Below are positions 45,601 to 53,497 of a stretch of DNA of 64,000 bases, piece after piece. The position numbers and the translations under genes were made by a program. Positions within the stretch are counted from its first letter, which is position 1, and every line of letters begins with the position of its first letter. The DNA comes from JBKCUI01 sp052161625. Its GTDB lineage: Bacteria > Planctomycetota > Planctomycetia > Pirellulales > Pirellulaceae. Location: assembly GCA_052161625.1 (NCBI GenBank), contig CP197412.1. One strand, written 5' to 3'. The notes below the pieces were generated by a model. It worked only from the letters and a program-made list of their open reading frames with translations, was not told the origin of the DNA and searched no databases.

Positions 45601-46951
45601 TTCAACTGTCGAAAGAGGTCAGCCTCTTTGCGAATGGAACCCGCACAAGATTCCAATCTTCTCCACGGCCGGTGGTAAGATCGCCTTCGTGGATATTATC
45701 GAAGGGGAAACGCTCAAACTCGAGAAGGATCCGAGCGGTAACTTCCAACGTCGGATCATGGATTCGCGTGGCAAGTACCATCCACAACTCATGATCGAGG
45801 ACGCCGAAGGCAAAGCCCTGGACGTGCACTACCTGCCCGAAAAAGCAGTTATCACTTGCACCGAAGGCTCCTTCGTCAATCCAGGTACCGAAATTGCGGA
45901 AATGCCTCGCGAGGCAACCGGGGTTAAGGACATCACGGGTGGTCTCCCTCGCGTGACCGAAATCTTTGAAGCTCGCAAACCCAAGGATCCCGCGGTTGTT
46001 GCCGAATTGGACGGGACTGTCGAGATTTCCAAGGATCGGAAACGTGGAAAGCGTTCGATCGTCGTACGAAGCGAGAGCGGTGAAGAAGTCGAGCACTTGG
46101 TACCACCGGGCAAACGATTCTTGGTTCACTCCGGGGACATCGTTCGCGCTGGTCAAGCTCTCGTGGAGGGACCGATGGTTCCGCACGATATCCTTCGCGT
46201 GAGCGGGGAGGAAGCGGTGCAACAGTACTTGGTACACGAAGTGCAACAGGTCTACCGACTGCAACGTGTGGAAATCAATGACAAGCACATCGAGATCATC
46301 ATCACTCGAATGCTTCGCAAGATGAAGATCACGAACGCAGGAGATACCAGCCTCCTGTCCGGATTGGTCATGGACCGATTCGAATTCAAGCGAGTCAACG
46401 ACCAATTGTCCAAGTGCGTGAAGATCACCGATCCAGGTGATACCGAATTCGCACTCGGCGCGATCGTGCCTCGCGATGCTTTCGAAGCGTCCAACGCACA
46501 ATGCGAAGGTTTGGGTGGTAAGCCTGCTAAGGGCAAGAAGCCGAAGCCCGCAAACGGCGAAGTGCAATTGCTCGGTATCACGAAGGCTGCGGTCCAAAGC
46601 AATAGCTTTATCTCGGCAGCTAGCTTCCAGGAAACGACCAAGGTGCTTACCGAGGCCGCTCTGGCAGGTAAAGTGGACCGATTGGTCGGTCTTAAAGAGA
46701 ACGTGATCCTCGGGCACTTGATTCCTGCAGGGACAGGTTTCCGCGTCTTCCAAGATTCCGAAGTCAGCTACCGCAAGGAAGCTCTCGAAGACTTGGTCAA
46801 CCGCGGTACGGCCGCCGCTGAAGAATCGTTCCCGCTGCTCAATCAGGCTCCGCGACCATCGGAATCCTTTGCCCCACCGGCAGAGGAAGCGAGCGACGGC
46901 CCACGATTGGACGCGTCAGCAATCGATACGGGTAGCACCAGCGAAGAGTAA
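42611..46951 (+). CDS. rpoC: DNA-directed RNA polymerase beta-prime subunit
   Basis: The 1446-residue product contains the metal-binding active-site N-A-D-F-D-G-D-Q-M, the N-terminal zinc motif C-A-C-G-K (first pair) with C-D-R-C-G (second pair), and the second zinc site around C-D-A-P-L-G-V-C-R-L-C-Y-G. The C-terminal tail after about residue 1310 includes a Lys/Pro-rich insert, A-K-G-K-K-P-K-P, within the conserved region, and ends with an acidic, low-complexity stretch. The 254-bp gap from rpoB contains short direct repeats of GGAAGTTTCC/GGAAGCTTCC type at 42388-42412 but no clear gene. Confidence 0.98.
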   Translation: MANAEATYDRVNDYTSVKISLARPQDIRSWSFGEVKKPETINYRTYRPEKDGLFCERIFGPEKDWECACGKYRGMKYKGMICDRCGVKVTHSRVRRKRMGHIELAAPVAHIWFFKAMPSRLGNLLEMKTTSLEKVIYFQDYVVTNPGTTELELQQLLTEEEYRAARAQHGDSFEADMGAEAVRKLLQALDLVKLSEDLRTELSETSSKQRKKDLINRLKLVESIRDSENRPEWMVLDVIPVIPPDLRPLVLLDSGNFATSDLNDLYRRIINRNNRLRKLVDLNAPEVIIRNEKRMLQQSVDALFDNGRCKRPVLGSSNRPLKSLTDMIKGKQGRFRENLLGKRVDYSARSVIVVGPRLRLHQCGLPKKIALELYQPFIIRKLKELGHADTIKSAKKMLERKDEEVWDILEQVIRNHPVLLNRAPTLHRMGIQAFEPTLVEGNAIHLHPLVCKGFNADFDGDQMAVHLPLSIEAQVEAHTLMMSTHNIFAPSNGKPIMSPSQDTVMGCNYISVMLPDQKGEGMVFATMTEAEYAFQQGTIARHAKVKVRLPANRKLKTEDPSAKPGAIIETTFGRILFNSILPEGMDYYNISLKGSDLAAVISDCYQRLGRRATIKLLDDMNQLGFRESTRSGLSFGADDLLTPESKTKHIADADKKVMAFQKNYLKGVMTAQERYNQVLDAWTATRELITKDMLQAMENDNHRGGWYINPVFLMASSGARGGIEQIRQLCGMRGLMAKPTGEIIETPIKSNFREGLGVLEYFSSTHGARKGLADTALKTADSGYLTRKLADVAQNVVITLHDCGTTQGITKGTIYRGEKVEVRLADSIIGRVSRQNIVNLVTSEVIVEENQMITRDIARKIEEMGLEKIQVRSPMTCDAPLGVCRLCYGMDMSTGSLVEEGMAVGIIAAQSIGEPGTQLTMRTFHQGGAANTSMEESDIKAKKTGIVKFMKMRYVTNDEGHDVVLTRNCEIAIVDPRGRELERYDVPSGARLLVKEDSTVERGQPLCEWNPHKIPIFSTAGGKIAFVDIIEGETLKLEKDPSGNFQRRIMDSRGKYHPQLMIEDAEGKALDVHYLPEKAVITCTEGSFVNPGTEIAEMPREATGVKDITGGLPRVTEIFEARKPKDPAVVAELDGTVEISKDRKRGKRSIVVRSESGEEVEHLVPPGKRFLVHSGDIVRAGQALVEGPMVPHDILRVSGEEAVQQYLVHEVQQVYRLQRVEINDKHIEIIITRMLRKMKITNAGDTSLLSGLVMDRFEFKRVNDQLSKCVKITDPGDTEFALGAIVPRDAFEASNAQCEGLGGKPAKGKKPKPANGEVQLLGITKAAVQSNSFISAASFQETTKVLTEAALAGKVDRLVGLKENVILGHLIPAGTGFRVFQDSEVSYRKEALEDLVNRGTAAAEESFPLLNQAPRPSESFAPPAEEASDGPRLDASAIDTGSTSEE

Positions 46952-46986
46952 TCCCCGAAAGGTGGATGATGGCTCGATGTAGCAAT

Positions 46987-47018
46987 GGTTTGGGCGGCCT
47001 TCTTACACCGCCCAAACC
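46987..47018 (+). terminator. Hairpin downstream of rpoC
   Basis: A perfect 11-bp stem, GGTTTGGGCGG/CCGCCCAAACC, with a ten-base loop, begins 36 bp after the rpoC stop. The T-tract of a classic intrinsic terminator is missing, so it may need another factor or act as an RNA end. Confidence 0.6.
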
Positions 47019-47052
47019 AATCGACCTAGGCGCTCTGCGTGCCGCAATCCCG

Positions 47053-47591
47053 CTCCAATCCCATCTAGGGTCAACAGCCTCCTCTTAGCGCCTTTGCGCC
47101 GTGGCGAGAAACCCCATCCTGCCAAGATCCGGAAGAAGGTGGCGCGCCAAGGCGCAACGCTCGCAAAGGGTTAGGATCTGAGGGGGTAGGTGGAAGTTCA
47201 AGGATGGGGGGTGGGTAGTGAAGAACTTGGCATGATCCCACCCGACTCCGAACCTTGTCTTCATCCCCTCCATCTCCAATCCCATCTCGGATCAACTCGC
47301 CTCCTCTTAGCGCCTTTGCGCCGTGGCGAGAAACCCCATCCTGCCAAGATCCGGAAGAAGGTGGCGCGCCAAGGCGCAACGCTCGCAAAGAGTTAGGATC
47401 GGAAGGGTTAGGATCGCAACGGGTTAGGATCGGAAGGGGGAGGTGGAAGTTCAAGGATGGGGGGTGGGTAGTGAAGAACTTGGCATGATCCCACCCGACT
47501 CCGAACCTTGTGTTCATCCCCTCCATCTCCAATCCCCGCTCGGGTCAACTCGCCTCCTCTTAGCGCCTTTGCGCCGTGGCGAGAAACCCCA
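47053..47591. repeat. Long tandem repeats (221 and 253 bp, plus a partial third copy)
   Basis: Copy 1 runs 47053-47273 and copy 2 47274-47526. Copy 3 is partial, 47527-47591. Copy 2 is longer because a GGTTAGGATCG-like element has been added inside it. Each unit contains TTAGCGCCTTTGCGCC near its start and a partly complementary GGCGCAACGCTCGCAAAG further on, so each can form an imperfect hairpin. I see no target-site signals. Confidence 0.92.
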
Positions 47592-47593
47592 CT

Positions 47594-48295
47594 TTACTTC
47601 GACACCGAGTCCGAGGTATCGCCAGTCTGATGGGTTGCAGAGGTCCGTAGCTGAAGAAGAATTCCGAGGCCGATATATGCGAAAGCGGATGTGAATAGGA
47701 TGGCTCGGTTTGCGTCATGGAAGGGGAGGATTTTGTGTCGACCTTCCGGCGTGGTTACCAATCCAACTAGCAATCCGTACGTGATTGCGGTCGCGACGAC
47801 ACCTAGGAGTCCGCCGACAATTAGGTTGACGGCGTTCTTCCAGTGGTTGCTTGCCAACGCCACGGCAACGCCAGCCGAAATCCCGAGGAGGGCGAGCATC
47901 AGCACCCACCGAACAACGATGTAGACCATCGGATCGGAAATCTCAAACGACGGATTCAGCTCGATCCAATGTCCCAGCCATGCTGCGGCAGCTCCCGTGA
48001 TCGCCCCTAGCCCCAAACCAATCGATGCACCGATCCCTCGATGGGATAGCGACGGAGCGGACCCGACCAGCAAGGCGAGGGCTCCGCACAGGATTCCTCC
48101 GGTGATGGCATAGGCGATGAGATCACTGGCAAGCGTTGCCGAGGCAAGTTCGGCTTGCTGCGCCGGCGTGACCATGATTGATTTTTGTGCCTCTTCCGAT
48201 GCCAATACGAACGGATAAGTGAAGTGAAACAAGGCCGTGAGGAGGGCGGCAAAGAGTGGGGTGGCGAGTAGAACGAAGAGGACTTTTCGTGGCAT
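47594..48295 (-). CDS. Unrecognised multi-pass membrane protein
   Basis: The 233-residue product has an N-terminal hydrophobic segment and five or more further membrane helices rich in Gly/Ala (such as L-S-H-R-G-I-G-A-S-I-G-L-G-L-G-A-I-T). I do not recognise a family. The ATG at 48295 was chosen; the longer frame to 48358 adds residues unlike a signal. The gene is divergent from a TPR gene, with 255 bp between them. The gap contains a short hairpin GCCGTC/GACGGC at 48463-48481. Confidence 0.65.
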   Translation of the reverse strand: MPRKVLFVLLATPLFAALLTALFHFTYPFVLASEEAQKSIMVTPAQQAELASATLASDLIAYAITGGILCGALALLVGSAPSLSHRGIGASIGLGLGAITGAAAAWLGHWIELNPSFEISDPMVYIVVRWVLMLALLGISAGVAVALASNHWKNAVNLIVGGLLGVVATAITYGLLVGLVTTPEGRHKILPFHDANRAILFTSAFAYIGLGILLQLRTSATHQTGDTSDSVSK

Positions 48296-48550
48296 GGTGG
48301 GTACCAAGTAAAAGAATGGAACGGAAAATGGAGCCAGAAAGCTCTGGTAAAAAGGCAATCAACGCACGCCGATTAGAGCAGAATACCGAAAATCTGGCTA
48401 CGGAGACGACGCCGCCGCTAAGGTGGAGCTAATGGAGCGGAATGAGGGGGAAAAGGTGAACGGCCGTCATTGCAAGACGGCGACTTCTCGTTAACGTAAA
48501 CTACGAAAGTTGTTTGAAACCAAGTCGGAACCATCCACGGCGCATCACGC

Positions 48551-50077
48551 ATGAAACAGAATGGCACTCCTGGCCGCGATTCCATGGGCAGTTGGAAGTC
48601 CGAATTGGCGGGTATTCGTTGGCCCCAGTTAACCGCTTGTGCACTGATCGCATCCTTGTTGTTGCTTGGGATCTACGTTCTCCTCAATCCACTCGAAGAC
48701 GATCCGGAGCTCATGGAGAGACTTCTGCGAGAGCAGCGAGGAGCAAGTAGAGGAAGCGAAATGGCCAAAGGGGGAATTGGTTCTGTATTGGACGGGGCAG
48801 ATCCCCTGGGGAGCTTGGAACCAACCCTCGTTTTTGCCGGTGTAGAAGGCAGGCTGGGGGCAGCAGAGCTTCAAGCGTATCTCGCGGAGGTCGCCGAAAC
48901 GTTGACGACCGAGATGGCCAGCGACTCTGCAGCGCTCCACATTGCGGCGATGATTTATGCAGAGCTTCGGCAAACGCAAACGGCCGAAGGGTTATGGCGT
49001 CAATGTTTGGAAATGTCCGCGGAGGAGATGGGGCCGGTGGTCGGTTTGTCGGGATTGTTGGTCGATCAAGGAAAGACGGAAGAAGCGATCGAGATTCTGG
49101 AGCGAGCTCGCACGAGTGAAAAGTCGACCGCGGAATACTTCCAAAAACTTGCTGATGCCTATACGAAAATCGGGAACCTCGATTCGGCGGAGGAAATTGC
49201 CAAGTTGGGAGTTCGCAAATTTCCGAACGTTGCTGCGCTGTGGTACGAGTTGGGGGTGATCGAAAGCCAATTGCGGAAGAACGGGCAGGCGGAAAGTTCC
49301 CTGCGACGCGCGGTCGACTTGGGAGATCGTTCACGCGGAACCGTCAATGCACTGGTCACCATTCTCAATCGTGTTGGCAAGACCGAAGAGGCTCAGGATC
49401 TGGCAAAGAGTGTCCTGCCGGTGGAGGCGGAAAAGCCGGAGTCCAACGATGTGCCCGAAGGTTCGGAGAAACAGGCGAGCGATGCCACCTTTTCCGAATC
49501 GTACGCCGAGGTTCTCCGTAATTTGGCGGTTCCCTTGTTGAGAAACGCATCGTCGGTCGCCGCGGCCAACAAGAAGCTGGAGCATGCAGAAAAATGGCTA
49601 TTGCAAGCCTTGGCGGAAGAGCCCACCAATGGCGAGATTTACATGGATCTCTCCTCCATTTTGCGAACGGATCGCAAGTGGGGGGATGCGGTTGTGCTCC
49701 ATCAAAAGCTGCTCGATATCCAACCTACGAACATCCTCAATTACATGAATCTAGCGAGTGTTGCGACCCAAGCCCAGAGGCCAGAATTGGCGGAGCAAGT
49801 GCTTGCGGATGCGACGAAGCGATTCCCAGACGTCGCCTATTTGTATGGGGAGAGAGCCAAGCTGGCGTTGGTCAGGGGGAATACAACGCTCTTTGAGCAA
49901 CTTGCAACAAAGGCTTACGACCTGGAGCCGATGAATGTGGAGTGGACGTTGATGTTGGCCGTTGCAGCACGGCAAAGCGGTAATTCAGAAGAGATGAAGA
50001 AGCTGATTCAGCGAGCCCATGATTTAGCTCCGGGGGATCCTCGCGTTCCGGATCCCAACAACCTCGGTGCACCCTGA
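48551..50077 (+). CDS. Membrane-anchored TPR protein
   Basis: The 508-residue product has one N-terminal membrane helix (about residues 25-45, C-A-L-I-A-S-L-L-L-L-G-I-Y-V-L-L). A long periplasmic or cytoplasmic region of tetratricopeptide repeats follows, for example A-A-L-W-Y-E-L-G-V-I-E-S-Q-L-R-K-N-G-Q. It is the first of three same-strand genes: the second TPR gene starts 38 bp after it, and the ASPIC/FG-GAP gene follows. The TPR proteins probably recruit or stabilise a partner at the membrane; the partner is not identified. Confidence 0.83.
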   Translation: MKQNGTPGRDSMGSWKSELAGIRWPQLTACALIASLLLLGIYVLLNPLEDDPELMERLLREQRGASRGSEMAKGGIGSVLDGADPLGSLEPTLVFAGVEGRLGAAELQAYLAEVAETLTTEMASDSAALHIAAMIYAELRQTQTAEGLWRQCLEMSAEEMGPVVGLSGLLVDQGKTEEAIEILERARTSEKSTAEYFQKLADAYTKIGNLDSAEEIAKLGVRKFPNVAALWYELGVIESQLRKNGQAESSLRRAVDLGDRSRGTVNALVTILNRVGKTEEAQDLAKSVLPVEAEKPESNDVPEGSEKQASDATFSESYAEVLRNLAVPLLRNASSVAAANKKLEHAEKWLLQALAEEPTNGEIYMDLSSILRTDRKWGDAVVLHQKLLDIQPTNILNYMNLASVATQAQRPELAEQVLADATKRFPDVAYLYGERAKLALVRGNTTLFEQLATKAYDLEPMNVEWTLMLAVAARQSGNSEEMKKLIQRAHDLAPGDPRVPDPNNLGAP

Positions 50078-50115
50078 CGTTCGGTGATTTGAATGGTTCC
50101 GAAAGCGCAAATCAG

Positions 50116-51600
50116 ATGGAAAGCGAAATGACTTCGGGGGATAGTAAAAAATGGATGCCTTGGTTAGCCGTCTCGATTGCGATCTCGGCCGGAGCTCTCT
50201 CGTTTTATCAATTGACGCTGCTGCGTAACACGATGGACCGCCAAGCGGCGTTAACCGAATGGGTGGGGACGTTGGATAACAGGGAGCCCAAAAAAAGCCA
50301 ATCTTCGATCGCGACGTCACCTGCTCCCGCAGCCTCCCAATCCCCAACTACAAATCCAACTCCCGCTCCGAGCGAGGGAATGGAGCCACCTCACGGTCCC
50401 TCACCGCTAGTGCAGCTAGTTGTTCGGCCGCTTCGCACATCTCTTGAGACGTTGGAGGAAGAGTTGGAGGAGGTCGCCGCGCGGCTTCAGTCTCAATACC
50501 CAGCCAGTGCGGACGCTTTGCATGTTGTAGGGATGATGAAAGCCCAGACGCGGCACTACTCCGATGCACAAACGATGTGGCAGGAGTGCATACGATTGGA
50601 GCCAAAGCAGGAGCTTCATTACATCAATCTCGCCTCGATCGCGATGGAGCAAGGCAATTACGATTTGGCGCTGAACACCTTGCGACAAGGGCTGGCACTC
50701 GGTTTCGATTCCTTTGATATGGCCCATCACTTGGCACTCGCTTTATCCAGTTTGGGTGGATTTGAGGAGGCTAGTAACATTCTCGTCGAGTCGTTGAAAA
50801 AGCACCCCAGCGAGGGATCGCATTGGCTACTGCTGGGGCAGGCGCAGTTGGAGCTCGGCAAGCTCTCGGAATCCGAAGGAAGCTTCCGAAAGGCGAAGGA
50901 GTTGGGCGTGGAGACCGCAAGTCTCTTTGTTGGACTTGGGAATGCTTGTTTGAGGCAGGGAAAGAGAGCGGAAGCCAAAGAGTATCTGGAGACTTATGCG
51001 GAGTTGAAAAAGAAAGACAACCTATCGGGTGAGGAGCGGTATCAAGTCCTGAGCGATCAGGAGATCCGAAGGACTGCAAAGTCGATTTTTACCGAAGCAG
51101 CCGCGGTTTACTTCAAGAAGAATGATGCCCTCGAATCCGAGCGGCTACTTTTGCGATGCGTGGCCATGGAGCCGGAAAGTCTCTCTGCATTGAGAGCCTT
51201 GGCCGACTTCTATTACCAGTCCAAGCAGCTTGAGGAGGAACGTGTTGTTCGGGAACGCATCGTCTCGTTGGGAAGTGAAGCATTTCAGGACTACCTCGAA
51301 CTGGCCAAAGTCCACGCAGCCCAGCGAGATCGGCGACGCGCGGAAGCCACCTTGAAGATGGCTGTTTCCGTGTTTCCGCAAAAGATTGAACCGTACGCCG
51401 GACTCGCGGAGTTTTTGCTCGAGGGGAACAAACTCGTCGAGGCAAGATGGTATGCGCAGAAGGCTATTGAAAGGGCTCCCAGCGCCGAAGGATTTCTTTT
51501 CCTGGCATCGATCTGCGACAAACTTCAAGACGAACGCGGGGCAGCGGAAGCGAGAAAGTATGCGAAGCAACTCGCCGGCAACGAAACGGATCAACGGTAA
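50116..51600 (+). CDS. Membrane-anchored TPR protein, second of a pair
   Basis: The 494-residue product resembles the preceding gene's product in layout: a single N-terminal membrane helix (W-L-A-V-S-I-A-I-S-A-G-A-L-S-F) and many TPR units (such as F-D-M-A-H-H-L-A-L-A-L-S-S-L-G-G). A TTG at 50089 and ATGs at 50116 or 50128 are all possible starts; 50116 is my choice, with low certainty. A Pro/Ser/Thr-rich linker follows the helix. The next gene begins four bases after its stop. Confidence 0.8.
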   Translation: MESEMTSGDSKKWMPWLAVSIAISAGALSFYQLTLLRNTMDRQAALTEWVGTLDNREPKKSQSSIATSPAPAASQSPTTNPTPAPSEGMEPPHGPSPLVQLVVRPLRTSLETLEEELEEVAARLQSQYPASADALHVVGMMKAQTRHYSDAQTMWQECIRLEPKQELHYINLASIAMEQGNYDLALNTLRQGLALGFDSFDMAHHLALALSSLGGFEEASNILVESLKKHPSEGSHWLLLGQAQLELGKLSESEGSFRKAKELGVETASLFVGLGNACLRQGKRAEAKEYLETYAELKKKDNLSGEERYQVLSDQEIRRTAKSIFTEAAAVYFKKNDALESERLLLRCVAMEPESLSALRALADFYYQSKQLEEERVVRERIVSLGSEAFQDYLELAKVHAAQRDRRRAEATLKMAVSVFPQKIEPYAGLAEFLLEGNKLVEARWYAQKAIERAPSAEGFLFLASICDKLQDERGAAEARKYAKQLAGNETDQR

Positions 51601-51604
51601 TACG

Positions 51605-53332
51605 ATGCAAAGTAATCAAGCGATGCACGGAGCTGAGAAAAAGATGGTGTTGCGAGGTTCACACTCTTTAGCGGTCACCGTTTTTTTGTGTGCGATGTTC
51701 GGTGCACGGTTTTGTTTAGCGCAGGCTGCTAGGCCAACGAAGAACACCATTCAATTGACCGATGTGACTCGGGAGTCTGGGATCGATTTCGTTCATAGTA
51801 GCGGGGCCAGTGGCATCGGCTATATCGTCGAAGCCATGACGGGTGGTATGGCGCTGTTCGACTACGATGGAGACGGCTTGATCGATATCTTCTTTTGCAA
51901 TGGCGCTCCGCTCAAAGGGTCGAAAGAGTCGCCCGATCAACTCCACCATCGGCTTTATCGAAATCTTGGAAACTGGCAGTTCCAGGACGTGACCGAAGAG
52001 TCGGGGCTGAAACGGACCGGCTACGGATTGGGGGCTGTCGTGGCGGATTACGACAACGATGGAGATCCCGACCTTTTCATCTCGCAGTTTGGGAAGAACG
52101 TGTTGTTTCGAAACAACGGAGACAAGACCTTTACCGACGTCACGGCTTCCGCGGGAGTCGAGGGACGTTATGAAGTCGGTGCAGGGGCTTGTTTCTTGGA
52201 TGGCGACGGCGATGGACTTCTCGATTTGTTTGTCGCGAGTTATGTGGAGTTCACGTACGAGAACCACGTTCCCGTTTTGTCCAAAGGCCAATACTTGATG
52301 GCGGGTCCGCAGTACTACGAGAAGAATCCCGATCACTACTTTCGGAATCGGGGGGATGGAACGTTTGAAGATCAGAGCCAGCGATCGGGAGTAGGGAGTG
52401 TGCTGGGCCCGGGTATGGGGGTTGTGGCAGCGGACTTCGATGACGATGGTGATACCGACATTTTCGTCGCCCAGGATGGATCGCCGAATTTGCTGTACGT
52501 CAATGATGGAACCGGCCGGTTTGAAGAGAGTGGACTCCTGTCGGGGGTGGCGAGCAACTACGAGGGGAAGATCAATGGGAGCATGGGAGTGGACTGCGCC
52601 GACTTTGATGGGGATGGGAAGTTGGATCTGTTTCTGACCAACTACCAATCGGAGATGCCCGTTCTCTATCGGAACTTGGGAGGTGGGATTTTTGAAGATG
52701 CCACGCGCAAGGCTCAAGTACCGACGTCCCTCTATCCGCATGTCAATTGGGGGACAGGATTTGTCGACTTCGACAACGATAGCTTTCTCGACATCTTCAT
52801 CGCCAATGGCCACTTCGACCGAGTCGAGCTCATGGACGATCGAACGTCTCTGAAACTGCCGAACAGCTTGTTGAGAAACAACGGCCAAGGTCGATTTGTT
52901 GATGTATCGCGAGAGTCCGGAAATGGGATGGAAATCGTCGAGAGCAGCCGCGCGGCCGGATTCGATGATTTGGACAACGATGGAGATATCGATGTCGTCA
53001 TTTTGAATTCCAATGCCCCACCTTCCTTATTGCGAAACGATACCCCGTTGAAGAACCACTGGCTCCAAATCAGTTTGCGAGGCAAAGACGGCAATCGAGA
53101 TGCCATCGGAGCGAGGGTGTCGGTCAAGGCAGGGGGGAAAACCCAAGTGTCCGAGGTCCATTCCGGGCGGGGGTACCAGAGCCACTTCGGATCGAGGCTT
53201 CAGTTCGGTCTGGGAAGATTGGAAGAAGTCGATGAAGTTTCCGTACGGTGGCCCGGAGGTGCGACGGAGACATTTGCGGCCCGAAAAGCGGATCAGCATC
53301 TTCTGTTGGAGCAGGGAGGGGGGAGCCGATAA
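51605..53332 (+). CDS. Exported FG-GAP/ASPIC-UnbV repeat protein (CRTAC1-like)
   Basis: The 575-residue product has a signal peptide (residues about 15-40) and a propeller of FG-GAP-type blades with calcium-like D-x-D-x-D-G loops: D-Y-D-G-D-G-L-I-D-I-F, D-Y-D-N-D-G-D-P-D-L-F, D-G-D-G-D-G-L-L-D-L-F, D-F-D-D-D-G-D-T-D-I-F and D-F-D-G-D-G-K-L-D-L-F. The C-terminal ASPIC/UnbV domain is visible from R-D-A-I-G-A-R-V to the Q-F-G-L-G region. It starts four bases after the preceding TPR gene. Such proteins are common in planctomycetes as surface or periplasmic factors. The function is unknown. Confidence 0.87.
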   Translation: MQSNQAMHGAEKKMVLRGSHSLAVTVFLCAMFGARFCLAQAARPTKNTIQLTDVTRESGIDFVHSSGASGIGYIVEAMTGGMALFDYDGDGLIDIFFCNGAPLKGSKESPDQLHHRLYRNLGNWQFQDVTEESGLKRTGYGLGAVVADYDNDGDPDLFISQFGKNVLFRNNGDKTFTDVTASAGVEGRYEVGAGACFLDGDGDGLLDLFVASYVEFTYENHVPVLSKGQYLMAGPQYYEKNPDHYFRNRGDGTFEDQSQRSGVGSVLGPGMGVVAADFDDDGDTDIFVAQDGSPNLLYVNDGTGRFEESGLLSGVASNYEGKINGSMGVDCADFDGDGKLDLFLTNYQSEMPVLYRNLGGGIFEDATRKAQVPTSLYPHVNWGTGFVDFDNDSFLDIFIANGHFDRVELMDDRTSLKLPNSLLRNNGQGRFVDVSRESGNGMEIVESSRAAGFDDLDNDGDIDVVILNSNAPPSLLRNDTPLKNHWLQISLRGKDGNRDAIGARVSVKAGGKTQVSEVHSGRGYQSHFGSRLQFGLGRLEEVDEVSVRWPGGATETFAARKADQHLLLEQGGGSR

Positions 53333-53421
53333 GACGCCTTGGCGACCGAAAGGCGGCATTGTTCAGGCACGGATCGAGGGCAAAAATTCGCTGGAATCTT
53401 GAGTACGGGGTACTAAATCCC

Positions 53422-53451
53422 TTTACGCCATTTTTCGCGTCGTGATAGAAT
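53422..53451 (+). promoter_or_regulatory. Possible promoter of the DUF1559 gene
   Basis: TTTACG (53422-53427) and TAGAAT (53446-53451), 18 bases apart, form a fair sigma70-like pair about 47 bp before the start codon. Confidence 0.4.
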
Positions 53452-53497
53452 CCATTCATTGTTTCTATCTTTCCTTTCCATATTCGAGGATTTTTTT

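Larger units (their letters stand above)
46952..47593. other. Intergenic region downstream of rpoC
   Basis: This 642-bp region holds a terminator-like hairpin followed by long tandem repeats (both listed separately). Minus-strand frames here translate as repeated sequence and lack any protein motif. It ends at the membrane-protein gene on the minus strand. Confidence 0.8.

Noticed and set aside
47071..47532. Minus-strand frame of 153 residues in the repeats after rpoC
   Set aside because: The frame is just the tandem repeat translated; both copies give the same low-complexity peptide without a start signal.
47053..47591. Possible CRISPR array
   Set aside because: Units are over 200 bp, there are no short unique spacers, and no cas genes are nearby.
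48463..48481. Hairpin GCCGTC/GACGGC as a terminator
   Set aside because: The stem is only 6 bp, there is no T-tract, and no gene ends next to it.
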